A stretch of 64,000 nucleotides of DNA, taken from positions 4,278,001 to 4,342,000 of the forward strand of contig OX359197.1 of the NCBI GenBank assembly GCA_947172415.1, read 5' to 3'. How positions within the stretch are numbered: position 1 is the stretch's first letter; every line of letters starts with the position of its first letter. Both the position numbers and the translations under genes were made by a program. The notes under the pieces are model-generated. The model worked only from the letters and a program-made list of their open reading frames with translations. It was not told the origin of the DNA and did not search any database. Source of the stretch: Chondrosia reniformis (lineage: Eukaryota; Porifera; Demospongiae; Chondrillida; Chondrillidae). Shown here in pieces: positions 46,200-59,500 of the stretch.

Positions 46200-46735
46200 A
46201 GATTATATAGTGGGTATAGGGATTGCATCACAACATGACTGTAGCCATCTTTAAATGCTGGATAACCTGACCTGTCTTTCTGGCGCAGCGACAGGTAAAG
46301 AGAATACAAACTATTGCATCACAACAGCTTGCAAATAATACTACAATTTCATTCAATACACAATAGTGAGTATAGGGATTGCATCACAACATGACTGTAG
46401 ACATCTTTAAATGCTGGATAACCTGACCTGTCGTTCTGGCGCAGCAACAGGTAAAGAGAATACAAAATATTGCATCACAACAGCTATCAAATAATACTAT
46501 TCCATACATATAGTGAGTATAGGGATTGCATCACAACATGACTGTAGCCATCTTTAAATGCTGGATAACCTGACCTGTCGTTCTGGCGCAGCGACAGGTA
46601 AAGAGAATACAAACTATTGCATCACAACAGCTAAGAAATAATATTACAATTTTATTTAATATACAATAATGGCTATAGGGATTGCATCACAACATGACTG
46701 TAACATCTTTAAATGCTGGATAACCTGACTAAATG
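46200..46735. repeat. About 155-bp tandem repeat, 3.4 copies, upstream of gene M
   Basis: Each unit contains GGGATTGCATCACAACATGA, AAATGCTGGATAACCTGACC and GCGACAGGTAAAGAGAATAC. Seven TTGCATCACAACA words fall at 46223, 46314, 46379, 46470, 46525, 46617 and 46682. 46740-47040 holds nothing recognisable. Confidence 0.85.
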
Positions 46736-47039
46736 TTTACAAAGAGTTCCCTATATTTCCTAGCTAAATAGAGTCCTAATTTAGGAGTTCCAATTTACTC
46801 TTACAACTGTTTAGCTATACACAGCTTCATTTATGTATACAGATGATTACGTTTTATTCCAACTACATGGGGGGCTAAACCCCCCATACCCCCAGCAAAT
46901 AATACGGTTCAACATTATATAAATTTAACTTTGACATTCTTTTCATATAGACATACACTTTGGCATCATGATGCTTTAATCACAGTTCAGGAAGTAATTA
47001 TGAATAACATCCTACTTCAGGAAATTAATTAAAAAAATG

Positions 47040-47340
47040 TCATTTAGCATCATGATGATGCCTTAAGTGATTGTGCAACTCATTTTGGGGCAGGGGAGAA
47101 TGAGACCACTGCCAAAAATGAGGAATTTCAGAATTTGGCCTATTTCAGTTTAACCACAATGTGAAGGTTGTAGAGCATCGAAAGATGTTTATGCGTTTAG
47201 AAAAGCATGCAAAAATGACTGCAAACACTCGAATACAACCAAAAATTTTACCGCTGTATATTTATGAAGTGTTAATTGATAATACATTGGATAGGGCGGC
47301 CATGTTTTTTTCGGGAATCCTTACTTAGAGAGAAAATTAA
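47040..47340. mobile_element. MITE-C (right arm copy)
   Basis: Inverted partner of 25330-25560 with GGATAGGGCGGCCATGTTTT. The inverted duplication begins within it (about 47125). Confidence 0.6.
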
Positions 47341-47457
47341 AAAATAACTCAAGTTAGAAATATTTGTGGTATACTGCCGTCCCCCGCGATCGAATACTTA
47401 TAGTCGCTTTGTAGGGCCTATATACATGGGTTGAACCAGCTACAATTAAGAACCCTG

Positions 47458-48020
47458 AGAATCTTCTTTGGGGTGGGTGTGTGTCACCCAAAGGTATCCC
47501 TGATGATGGAGGCTGATGCTTTCCCAGTGGTCTGACTTGCAAGGGTGAGATGTGTTACATTCTGGTTTAAGGTTATGACGAATCCACTGTTTGAAGGAAG
47601 GATTTTGAGGGCAGCAGTGTTGGAGGCGGCTAAGAGTGGTGGAGGATGGATGAAGAATCTGAAAAAAATACCTGGAGTACTTTGGTTGGTGTGGAATCGG
47701 TGCCAAAGAGGTAAAAGGGCTGTCATGTAGAGAAATCACAATGATGTTACAAGCTTGTGCAAGAAGGAAGGTGGAAGATGAAAGGGATGGTGAACTGGCC
47801 ACGAAACCTAAGTTGGCCTTGTTGAAACTTTTGAAGGAGAAAGGTGGTGAATCTTGATGTTTAGATGTGGCAGATAAGGATAGGAGATGGATGAGATGAT
47901 CAGGGGTGGGACAGCCCCACTCAGGATTGAATGGGGAAGGTGGAGGGGTCTCGAGAGATCACTTCTATGTTTGGGTGCATCGATCCCTACTTCCAGTGAA
48001 TCCATGATGCACCCAAACAT
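47458..48020 (+). pseudogene. LINE reverse-transcriptase C-terminal fragment (right copy)
   Basis: Plus-strand blocks equivalent to those at 24615-25236: LRIFFGVGV, GRILRAAVLEAAK, then ATKPKLALLKLLKEKGGES and GGTAPLRIEWGRW with shifts. Antisense frames on the minus strand are shadows. Confidence 0.58.
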
Positions 48021-48470
48021 ATATAGAAGTGATGTGTATAGTTAAGTTTCAATATGCCACTTTTATAATGTTAGCCTTACCATATGATCACTGTCTTGTT
48101 TCGTTACTTTTTCTAGATGTACCAATCACTGTTATAGTGCCATCCCTACTTTTAACTTCATTTTTGAATGTTTTTAACTTTATATGTACAAGTAAATAAA
48201 AAGCATTTACAAAAATGATGTTAGAAGTAGGAATGGCAGTATTCACTAATACATCTGCAAAAAGTAAACAAGATGTACTGATTATATGATAAGGCTAATC
48301 ATACAGAAGTTGCCTAAATTTCAGTATATAATCAACTTCTGTATAATAAATATTTTACAAATTATTTTTGTTTGCAACATGTACTTGCTGGGCTGCTGCT
48401 TTGTATTTGATCACTGTGAGGCAGAATCACTTTTATTACAGTAAGTATGTATAGTGTATCTTTGGGATGG
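48005..48470. mobile_element. MITE-A (right arm copy)
   Basis: Inverted partner of 24240-24660. Arms AAGCATTTACAAAAATGATG and its relative are visible; it borders the Penelope fragment as in the left arm. Confidence 0.6.
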
Positions 48471-48479
48471 TACATCCTT

Positions 48480-48805
48480 CGACTTTTGAGTGTTTAAAAA
48501 CGCAGTTTGTTTCCGTTTCTTCGTCAAACGTTTCAACCCTGGGGGTCTTCTTCAGTGACTGATGGTTGAGTGGAAGAATTGCCTCTATTTATAGAGGATT
48601 TTTCCCACCATTTCCACTTCCTGTCATGTGACCCTCAGCACGATGAGAAAAACAGGAAGTATGAATATTAAATCGTCTCCAGGCTTGATGTAACACAATG
48701 CCTTGATCTAAATTCATCCTCACCTGACTTTTCTGGATCCCAGTGATGGCTTCCTTGACCCTTCTTGTACCATCCCAGAGACAGCTAATACCATCCATCA
48801 ATTAC
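48480..48805 (-). pseudogene. Penelope 3' fragment with hammerhead-like motif (right copy)
   Basis: Minus frame: RRVKEAITGIQKSQVRMNLD, then QGIVLHQAW. At 48523-48563 (minus) CTGAAGA, a stem with ACCC/GGGT and GAAAC flanked by GTCA/TGAC form a hammerhead-like motif. It is 3 nt longer in helix II than the left copy. Confidence 0.65.
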
Positions 48806-48899
48806 CAATGAAGACGAAACTTATAGAAGATATATATACCATCTCATAAGTATACACTATTTTCATATTGTTTATTTTCTGTATTGTCTGTATTTTTAG

Positions 48900-49707
48900 C
48901 AAATATGGTGGAAGAAAACTGGTCCATTAAAGGGTGTAATCATAGATGGAACAACTGCATGATCTTACCTTGCACTGACAGTCAACAGTGATGGAATGCT
49001 AGCCACCATGGATATGTACAACAGCTGCATTTGCCTGTTTAATGACATAGGAAAACTTGTGAAGAGCTTTGAAGTAAGAAACAATGGCTGCCAGGTTGTG
49101 GATATGTATGGTGTAGTTTTTACCAAAAAAGGAAACATTGCAGTCACGGTGTATGGTGGAAGTTGTATACTAATCTACTCCCAAGAAGGAACACATATTA
49201 GGACCATTGCATTGATGGGTGATGCAAGAGGATTGGCAGCAGATCAAAAAGGCAATCTTTACATGTGCATTGAGCTTAAATGTTTAGTATGTGTATACAC
49301 TGAAGAGGGCAAATTGAAGCTGCAGTTTGGTTCTAAAGGAAAGGGCAATGGCAAGTTTGAAACACCCTATGACATTGCTGTTGGTATGAATGGTCTGATC
49401 TATGTATGTGATCATTCGAATATGAGAATACAAGTGTTTAATGGTGAGGGGAAATATGCTTATCATTTGGAAACAAAGCAACTGTGTTTTCAGCTCTGTG
49501 TATCGCAATGCAATGATGACGGTTATCTGATCATTGCAGAAGGAAGAAAGAGGCACAGTGTCTGTGTATAAAGATACCACTTTTGTACACAACTGGACTT
49601 ACAAAACTGCAGCTTCCAGACTGAGTGTAGTTGCTGCTGGTATAGCTGTAAACAAGAAGGGTAGTGTTTATGTTGCTAATTGGGACAGCGGTATTTATGT
49701 GTTTTGA
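48900..49707 (+). pseudogene. NHL-repeat protein relic (right copy)
   Basis: After an acceptor at 48899 the frame reads QIWWKKTGPLKGVIIDGTTA, a TGA (48960-48962), then about 195 residues of NHL repeats: NSDGMLATMDMYNS, KKGNIAVTVYGGSCILIYS, RGLAADQKGNLYMCI, FETPYDIAVGMNGLIYVCDH and GYLIIAEG. Near 49550 a 1-nt frameshift is needed to continue into GTVSVYKDTTFVHNW and NKKGSVYVANWDSGIYVF, then stop. NHL propellers bind protein or RNA in TRIM-type proteins. An ATG at 48996 could begin a shorter ORF of 191 codons. More complete than the left copy, but probably not functional in full. Confidence 0.72.
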
Positions 49708-50251
49708 AGGTTTCTTCATTTTTTTTGTTTTGGTAATTTGTCACAACAGATTTGTTTCATGTACCCTTCCATTCCTTTCAAGGTTGTTTCATTTGCAAGT
49801 TGTAATTTCAAAATTTCCTGTACATTGAAAATTACCTAATGTACATAAATGTTTTATTTGCCTACTACTTCTACAGTGAATCTGATATGTACATATATAT
49901 AGGACTCTTATGCACAGTTCATAAGCATTCCTGAGTGTCCACGGCTACACGTACACTGTTATATTTTATATAGTTATATAAAGAAGCAGTTGCTGGGAAT
50001 CAAGCTCACTTTCAGGATCACCATAACCAGTTATTTTGTCGCCAAACTCCAGCTACAAGAAAGAAAATTCAGTTGTTGCCTAAATTCTTGTATCTTGTCA
50101 ACTAGTTAATCTTTAAAAGTATTTAGCAGGGTTGTATGATATGTTGGTTTAATGGCCACCCTTATTCAACCTTTCCACAAGAAGGTTTGCTCTTTGACTC
50201 TAACTTAGGAAATTACACCAAATTGACTTTAATGACATGCATTTCTTACAG

Positions 50252-50824
50252 TATGCAGGTGTGTATTCCATAACAAAGACTGCATTGCTTAGTGCCACCA
50301 AAGCATTAGCATCAGAGTTGGCTAAAGATAACATCCAAGTGAACTGTGTCGCTCCAGGGTTTATTAAAACTAACTTAAGTTCAGTAGTAAGTTGTTTGCC
50401 AAGAGCTATTGTTATAGAATGATGGTTTTATGGATGTAATGACCTCTTGTTATGAGCGGTTCAAACAATCAGCAGTATATATACGTATTAGTTATACATT
50501 ATTGCTCAATGACCCTAATTACGGGATTGCATGATTCTCTTATTGCCTATAGATTTGGAAGAATGAAACCATCAAAAAGTAGAATGGAAGAAATGATACC
50601 ACTTGGAAGGTGTGTAGATCATTTCCCATTCCCATGCTTACGTTGTTTAATTAATGATAGCGTAGAATATCTTAATATAGAACTTTACCACTTTAACAGA
50701 ATGGGTGTCCCTGAAGAGTGTGCAGGTGCGGTTTCATATATATATATATCTTTCTGGTGATGACTCCAAGTACGTAACAGGAGAAACTTTAGTGATTGTT
50801 GGAGGCATGCTCTCAAGATTGTGA
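50252..50824 (+). pseudogene. DHRS4-like short-chain dehydrogenase, 3' exons only (right copy)
   Basis: Exon remnants 50252-50386 (YAGVYSITKTALLSATKALA...APGFIKTNLSSV), 50553-50609 (FGRMKPSKSRMEEMIPLGR) and 50700-50824 (MGVPEECAGAVSYIY...). The splice acceptor CTTACAG lost in the left copy is present. But a TA run in the last exon is 4 nt longer than in the left copy, shifting the frame before GDDSKYVTGE. The N-terminal Rossmann half is absent. Ends in SRL codons as on the left. Confidence 0.83.
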
Positions 50825-51241
50825 GACCATGAATTAATGCTACTTATGAATTTATAGGTAGGTAATTGTTACGGAAATAGTCTTTGCTATTATACTATAC
50901 TTACTTATACTTTTACTTTCAGTTTAGGTTCATAATACACAGTACCTGGACTGTACAGTTCTCTTATAAACTTGCACCATTCTTAACTTTGATTCTATCA
51001 AGTCGATACAGTTTTGCATGTAATGCGGTACTCAAGTTTTGTACATTATGTGGGACACAAAAAAAGTGCAGCATAATATTATGCCTATATCGCTGCATAA
51101 CAAGGCTTGACCATATAATGACACCCCATAATTTGCACATTGTAGTCTTCGGGCTACATAATATAGGCTTCACAAGAGGACGTATTATAAACCAACAGTC
51201 TGCTAGCGTGTCAATACGTATACCTGTCAGTTTATGAGGAG

Positions 51242-53531
51242 ATGCCGAAACGAGCAGCTAGCGTACTGTCACTGGCTGTGTTCGCAATCATTGCTTTGAC
51301 CTACGATCCTTCGAAAGGTGGGGACTCACTGGTTCTTTATTGAAAGAAAATAATTAATCTTACTCTTTTTGAAGCTGTTGTGAGGGCAATAAAAAGTAAA
51401 GTTATACCAGGACCCAGACCGGATTGGGCGACCTGTCGATGCGATCACGATCAGCAGTGTGCGTATACTATAAACGAGGGAAACATGTTTACAGGTGATA
51501 TACTCTTCTAGTTGTAAACCATTATTAAGCTGTCTAATTTAATATATACGTGCATATGACATTATTATGCATTCTTTTTATCTTGCTGCATGCACATGTA
51601 ATTTTAATTTAATCTTATTAATCCAATCATGATCATAGATGCTCTAATATTAATGCATACAGAACTTATAAAGATCACAAACATTGGGCGCATTTCTATA
51701 TATTACAATTGCTCAATCTGTTCTGTCCGTGTATTTGACCACTTATTTGCTGTGTATATAGTGTAGACTCTTTAGCAGCATTTGTTTTGTGATAGTAATA
51801 AGTTGTAGTATTGAACTATGGTGACTGCATCAGTTTATAAACCTCAGTGTACTGGTGCAGAATTCTAGCAATTTAGACTGCTGTAACTGTGGATGGGGTA
51901 TATAAGTCAGCATCATGATTGTGTTATGTACAATAATTAGGATCATGTGAACTTAATGGAAATTGAAAATTGGAAGTGTCAGATATAAATCCACACAGTG
52001 GTAGACAATAAACTGGGAATAGAATTATCCTGCATGGCTTAATGTAGGAGATTATTTTTAGTAGTTTTGTATAATACGCATATATACAAATTAACTAATT
52101 ACTAAGTTAATATGTAAAAATTCATATGTCCTAATAGAAAATGAAACAGTGCTAGCAAGAGTAGTTGGTGGTAGCCAACCCAATGAAGGACGTGTTGAAT
52201 TGTACTTCAATAATACTTGGGGATCAATTTGTAGCTACTTTTGGGAATGGGATATCAAGGAGGCTAATACAGTATGTAGAATGCTTGGATATTCATTTGC
52301 TGCAAGAGTATGGGGAGCAGGAGAGTTTGGAGAAGAAAATGGGACTACATCAGTTTATAAACCTCAGTGTACTGGTGCAGAATCTAACATTATAGACTGC
52401 TGTAACTGTGGGTGGGGTAAATCATGTAACAACAGTCAGCATCGTGATTTTGGGGTCACATGTTCAGGTATGTAGACGAAATTGTGTTTTCTATTCCTTT
52501 GCTTTATGAGTTGTATACAAAACACTGTATGAGTTAATTGCACTGAGCTGTGCAAAGGCTATGATGATAAGCAAAACATGTTGCCAATTTAATAGGACTT
52601 CAATCCCCCAGCTAAGATCGGTCACTTGGCTGGTTTGGCATAATACTTTTCAGTGATTCTTTTACTTAGCATATATACATTTTTAGTTAGACAATGAATT
52701 ACATATAGCTATATATAAATATCTATTGCCCTTATCCACCCACTACAGATGAAGTGGTGTCAGTTAGACTGATTGGTGATTATGGTGTAACAGTTGCTCC
52801 AAATGAAGGTCGAGTTGAGATATACTATAACAACACTTGGGGTACAGTTTGTCACTTTGGCTGGGACATGAGAGATGCCCATGTAGTCTGTAGAATGCTT
52901 GGATATCCATTTGCAGTTCGTTCCAGAATTTCAGCTTACTACGGATTAGGATATGGTCCAATTTGGATGTCTATGCTTGCTTGTACAGGAAGAGAGAATA
53001 GCATAACAGACTGTAATCATGAAGGATTCAAGTCTTTATCATACTGTCATCACGGTCATGACGCTGGTGTACAATGCTCTAGTAAGAGATCATCATATAA
53101 GTGCAATTACCTTTATATGGATTATACATGTACTGTTCCTCAAACATGCATGGGCATAGCTTGTAGGAAATGGTGTTTTAGATTTTTTATTCCTTTCTGT
53201 ATTACAGGTGATGATCTGACTATCAGATTATCTGGTGGTTATAATGACAATGAAGGAAGAGTGGAGATTTTCTTCAATAATACTTGGGGAACTATCTCCG
53301 ACAGCATGTGGGATAAGAATGATGCCAATATTATATGCAGGATGCTTGGATACACTGGTGCAGCGATAGCTTTATCAAACTCTCATTTTGGAAAAGGAAG
53401 TGGTCCTATTTGGTTGACTAATGTTGGGTGCACTGGTCAAGAGGACAATATTGGTTTATGTTTCCACTCTGGATGGGGTGCATGCCAAGATAATTGTAAC
53501 CACAAACACGATGCTGGAGTTGTATGCTCAA
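51242..53531 (+). CDS. Gene R, signal peptide and three SRCR domains
   Basis: Exons 51242..51317, 51375..51494, 52138..52467, 52749..53081 and 53208..53531; SRCR exons are phase 1-1. SRCR2 has one extra residue compared with L (GFKSLSYCHH against GFNLSYCHH). The intron 53082-53207 is 126 nt and open, as on the left. Motifs NEGRVE, NNTWG, CRMLGY are intact in all three domains. Confidence 0.92.
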
Positions 53532-56500
53532 GTGTGTTAACTATTGTGTAACTCTAGTACTTGTTGCTGTATATCTTAAGCCAAATAATATGTATAGATA
53601 CGTGCATGTGAATATGTTAATAGACTTGCTAGACTGTCCTGAATAAGTGCCAAAAGGCATGGAATTTGAAGGGAAGGGGGACAGTCTAGTAGCACTTTAG
53701 ATTAAATAACCTTTTTGACCAATCAGATGCATTTATCCAGAAACCTGGATAAAATCTTTTGTAGCTACGTATAACACATTATTGCAAAGGTGTTATTTAA
53801 TCTATGGTGCTGCTAGACTGTCCATCTCCTTTTACACGTACTGTTAGGCGCTTATTTAGGATGATCAAGCAAGGGACAGACTAATGTGAATGTTAAGTAT
53901 ATTCATAGCTATAGATTTTACAATATAATTGACCATTTAATTATAATTCTCTGCCTTTATTATTTGCTTACCATTATAATTTCCCACAGAACAGAAAGTT
54001 ATCCCAGAAGCTACTACTGTTGCAGCTGGATATCCTCATGAGCAAACTACTACCATCACTGTAACACCTTCCCTTGGGCAATCAGTAGAGCTACAGTGTA
54101 GAAATCGAGACTTTAAACAATGGTACACTACAGGAAGTCAAGTAAAACCTACTCCAAATGTAATAAGTACAGCTTCTGGAGCTACAAGAACTTTGGCTTT
54201 TTATTCATTTAATCCAAGTCATGCTGGAACATACTCTTGTCTGGCCTCTTCTAAAGGTGATACTCAGACAAAGACAACATACCCTGTGGTACTTGGTAAG
54301 TCATACTTCTACGTATACTGCTTCCAAATTGCAGATGTAATTAGGTTATTCATAATGTTTGTATGTTAACCCAGTCATAACAAGCCACATGCATTAAGAG
54401 GTGACACTGTATGCAGCTCTATTATATTTATACAGTTTAAGATGCGAGACATATATATATATAAGAGATAAGAGCATATATCCATACATTTCCAAAAATG
54501 ACGTATGTATTAACGCATCACAAGTAGGTAATGGTGATTATATTAATTACTCTTACATAATGGCAATTGGGCTATACGTATATGCACGTATGTTATTTTG
54601 TAATTAAGAATATTAATATCATTACCATATGCCTACATGTGATGAGTTCATTATGTAAGAATATTAATATCATTACCATGTCTACATGTGATATGTTCAT
54701 TATGTAAGAATATTAATATCATTACCATGTCTACTGTGATGAGTTCATTATGTAAGAATATTAATATCATTACCATGTCAACATGTGATGTGTTCATTAT
54801 GTAAGAATATTAATATCATTACCATGTCTACATGTGATGAGTTCATTATGTAAGAATATTAATATCATTACCATGTCTACATGTGATGTGTTCATTATGT
54901 AAGAATATTAATATCATTACCATGTCTACATGTGATGAGTTCATTATGTAAGAATATTAATATCATTACCATGTCTACATGTGATGAGTTTATTATGTAA
55001 GAATATTAATATCATTACCATGTCTACATGTGATGTGTTCATGATTCATTTTAGAAAAATGCTGTATCATGTGAGATTACAAAGTTGCACACTCCTATCT
55101 CCTATGTACTCTTGCTTATACATTATAAGATGAATTTAGGACAAAATTAATATTCTTACTATGCATTGTTTGATATGTGCTGTTACAGTTGCAGCCATGC
55201 AAGTGTGTACAAAATGTTTGGTTGTGACTCTCACCAATTGCTTATTTGAGTGTGATCACTGAAATATATTTATTAATAATATTTATATTATATATAAATG
55301 CATGTATATATGTATTTTATATATGTTGTATAATACAAATTACTATTGACATGTACGTATGTGTATGCTATATTACAAGTACCATTTAGGTTGAAACAAT
55401 TCAAATTCCCTAATTACAGTCAATCCATCATCAGTTAATACAATAAGAGTGGGCAGGACTGATGATCCAACTACTCCTATCACTATAACACCTACCCTCA
55501 GTCAACCTATACAGTTGGAATGTGAGAGGAGTGACAAAATGAAGGAATGGTTCACTGTTGACCCTATGAGCAGAGTAATAACAACAAAAGGAGAGATTTC
55601 TCTTAGATCAGAGCAGGACAGCACACTGTACATCTCATCATCTAACCCATTTCATGGGAAAGGGTACACATGTAATGTCTATGGTGATTTCTGCTCTATC
55701 ACTGCCTATCCAGTAATACTAGGTCAGTAACTCATAAACTATATACATATAATAGTGTGGTATGTAAGATTACATGCCTAGATTTACCCAAATATAGATT
55801 TATTTCTACTGTTATGTATAATTTTGAGTATATTTGCGTAACTTTAAGCTTTAAGTTAAGGCCCCAGAATTGCTAAGATTATGACTATAGAAGGTGTTAA
55901 GTACCTCAAGTGCAAAGGGAGGCAGCCCCACAAGTATTTAACTGAAATTATTTGTTTCCTTACGTATTTACTTTATAATGTTTGAGAAATACTACTACTA
56001 TATATGGTGGTTAGATTATCACTTATATAGTACACTGAATGAACATATAAAATTCTCCCATAGCATATACTCCATGCATTGTGTAAAAATATTCGTAAGT
56101 AACAGCATCAATTCCAATGAAACTAAGAAAGGTCATACACTGTAGTTTTCTTTGCGATTTGTTTTAACAGCGGTTAAAAAGGTTCTGACAAAATTAAAAA
56201 CCAGCGAGTATATAAAAGTTCGAATTCAAGAGTAACAGCTAAATGTATAAAGTGGAAGATTTATTTACTTATGTCTTACGAAGATATATCAAAATAAATA
56301 TATATTATCACATTTTCAAGTGCATCCAATTATATATGAGTGACTATGGAATGTCTTCATCAGCATGTACGTATATGTACGTACATATATGCCTCACTTA
56401 CATATTGATATATATAAGCCTGCAACAGTACTAGTGTGACTAAAATCTAAAATACTGATTACCCTATAGCTATGGGTCACTTGGATATATATTTGTAACT

Positions 56501-59500
56501 TGTACTGCATGTGTAGCTAGGACTTATATAATTAATTGTAAATAAAGTCGTTTGGACCTCTTAAATTTGTAACTTGTACTGTGTAGTACCTGATTGTAAT
56601 TTTAATATTTTATATATTTGCCAGTAAATTTCACTGTGTCGTGTACTTGAGTGTAATTGGCCAGCAAAGTACTTCACTATACTTAGACATTCACTATGAA
56701 CAATTTCGTTATAAGATTCCACTGTATGTACACATGGAAAACATACACACATGGATAAGAATAAAGCCTTGTTGAACTTCAGTAACATAAATTTACTAAT
56801 TCTGGACATTTCAACCAGGAGGTCTTCATCAGTAATATGTACAGGAATGGGAATTTGTAAATTCATGTTTGCTGATGCTCAACAAGGCTTTATTCTCATA
56901 ATAATCGCAACAAACACTCCTTATTCCTACACATTGACAAGTAAAAATATGAACAAACAACATAAGAAGAGAAGACAGAGCTTAAATTACCAAAATTTTC
57001 ATACATATAGGAGTATTATTTATTTATTTATATTATGTAGATTACCTTAGCATATTGTAACTTGTACTGTATATAATTAATGCATAACTTAAATACACAT
57101 ATATACGTATATATTTCTATTAATTTATACTCCTATATGTAAGGTATACGTAAATACCTACGTATACAAGTATATTATAATTAAAAGTAGTATATAATTT
57201 GCTGCAGAAACTCCACCTGTTGAAACTGTATTACCTCCACCGCCTCAAGTTGAAAGTGTCATGGTAACTAGAAATGGAACATCCTTGACTGTTTCATGGA
57301 ATGCAGTATCTGATCCAATGTACAACATATTATATGTAGTCAGGTATTCAACTAATAGTGGTAATCAGACAGATCCGCCATCTAATGCTATGAAGAGATC
57401 AGGAATTGCAGATACATCAACTACATTGACTGGACTGCAATCAGATACCATCTACTATGTTTGGGTAGCAGCTGAAATTCTTGGTGCTGGAGTTCAAGGA
57501 CCTTACAGTAGGAGAGCCTTATCTGGAGGTGATGTTACTGTACATAGGATAGAATGTGCTTTGTGTATCTTACTATGTGTACATGTCATTTTACTTCGTC
57601 CTTATGTGTTACAAAGCAGTTACAAATTATATATGGGAGCATTAAATATATATTATAATTATTATACTATATTTGGGAACTTTAAAAAGCCAAAAATGTA
57701 TTCTTGGTTGATTTTTAGGGTGATAACCCGTATTACATTTAATAGGATATCAATGTTTTTTGTGACATCCCTACTTATAGAGGACAAACTTACACTACTA
57801 ATTTATCCAAAATTTGTACTATATATATGAGCTTATAAGTTACTGTAGATGTAAAAATACCATACATGAATCATTCAAATATACAGTAAATCAATCGGTA
57901 TATATACAATATATATACAACACACATTTAATTTAGCAGCATTTTGACAACCCAAAAGAGACAATACAGTAAATGGGTTTCCATACACTGTATGCATTCT
58001 ATATGCATTTCTGGTTTAACCCATGGCTTTTAAGGCATCATAGGATACAACACTGCATCTCAGAGTCCCTATGAGTTTACCTATGTGTAGCTCTGCCTCA
58101 GAGCCAGTAGAATTATAAGAATCACATTTTTCTACTCTTGTGCTGTACCTATATGCTCTCCTTCTTGCGGCCATGGTACAGTATTTGTGTTTTTCCTAAT
58201 ATGTGTGAATGTGATGATGGATATACTGGTATATTGCGTGATAAGTGTAGGTTAGGAGATGGTACACACTAGAAATACTTTGAGTTTTTGTGCTACTTCT
58301 TTTGATTAGTTGAAACAATACCATGTACTCTTACTAATGGTTCTGTGGTGGATGATGGGACAAGATTTAAATCTGGAGAACCGTGCATGCAAGATTGGTA
58401 ACTCTATTTCTAGTTATGTTTTTACATTAAAACATACATTTTGTCTTTGCATTAGTACTTGCAAAAGGGGAGTTGTTGTTTGTCCAGTAAGTATATTAGT
58501 CTTGCTAGAGATATAATTATATATATATATCCCTGTTACAACTGATACATACATATTTGTACATAAATACCTAATATACTTATTCTAAATTTCTTGAATC
58601 TTTCCATGTAAGGAAATCACATGCCCAACTTGTGATGAAAATGCTAAAATATTACCAGCTCCTGATGGTGAATGTTGTGATGTCTGTGCCTGTCCATATA
58701 AAGGGAGAGATTTTATGCCTGGAGCAGCCTTTGCTTTTGGAGATGGGTGTAATACATGGTAAGCCTTCTCTTTGTATATAGTGTCACCTCAATATTCCAC
58801 CCCCTCTTTGGTAAACCCACCAATCTGCCTAAGATTTCACTGAGCCAATCCTTTTGTACAGAAAATGTATACACATACTCTGCCATCTCACCATTTCACT
58901 TTACAATTTAACCTCACAATTTCACCTCCAACAGGCTGTTTTGCTGATGAAATACTTAAGTTAATAAACATGTAATTTACACGAATTAATCTGTCAATCA
59001 CACATGTGTTATAATTTAACGAACAATATCAATTTTAGCCTAAATTCGTCTAATCTACAACAAAACATGTCAGCATTCAGAATGTGTGTTAATGGAGGTA
59101 TTAATGTATATTGGTTTCTATACCATTTAGCATGTCTATTATGTGAAGGTTGTCTGCATTTCAGAATATCCAGTATTGGATGTTCCACTCTATCTGTCCA
59201 TCTTTCCATATAAGGAAAACACCTGCTTCACTTACGACATAAGTGTAAATTATTGCTAGCTTAATGGGAACTAGAGTCTCCCCTTTAGCATTGAAGCGTT
59301 TATCGTTATTTGGTGGGACTTTTAGGATGGCTCTGCTAGCATCTGGTTGTTTTTGCTTAAACGCTGACGACTTCATAGTATGCTCTTGCCCTGACTACTC
59401 CAACTGTCCTAAATGTAAGGAGAATTGTCCACCCTCCAAGAAGAAATATCTTAGTTTACCACCTTCCATATTTGGGCAAGGATATAACAGGATTTAAGAA

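Noticed and set aside
59264..59497. Extra cysteine-rich exon of gene R (SCPDYSNCPKCKENC)
   Set aside because: No matching exon in the gene M intron and no acceptor/donor pair that fits the phases; left as unassigned.
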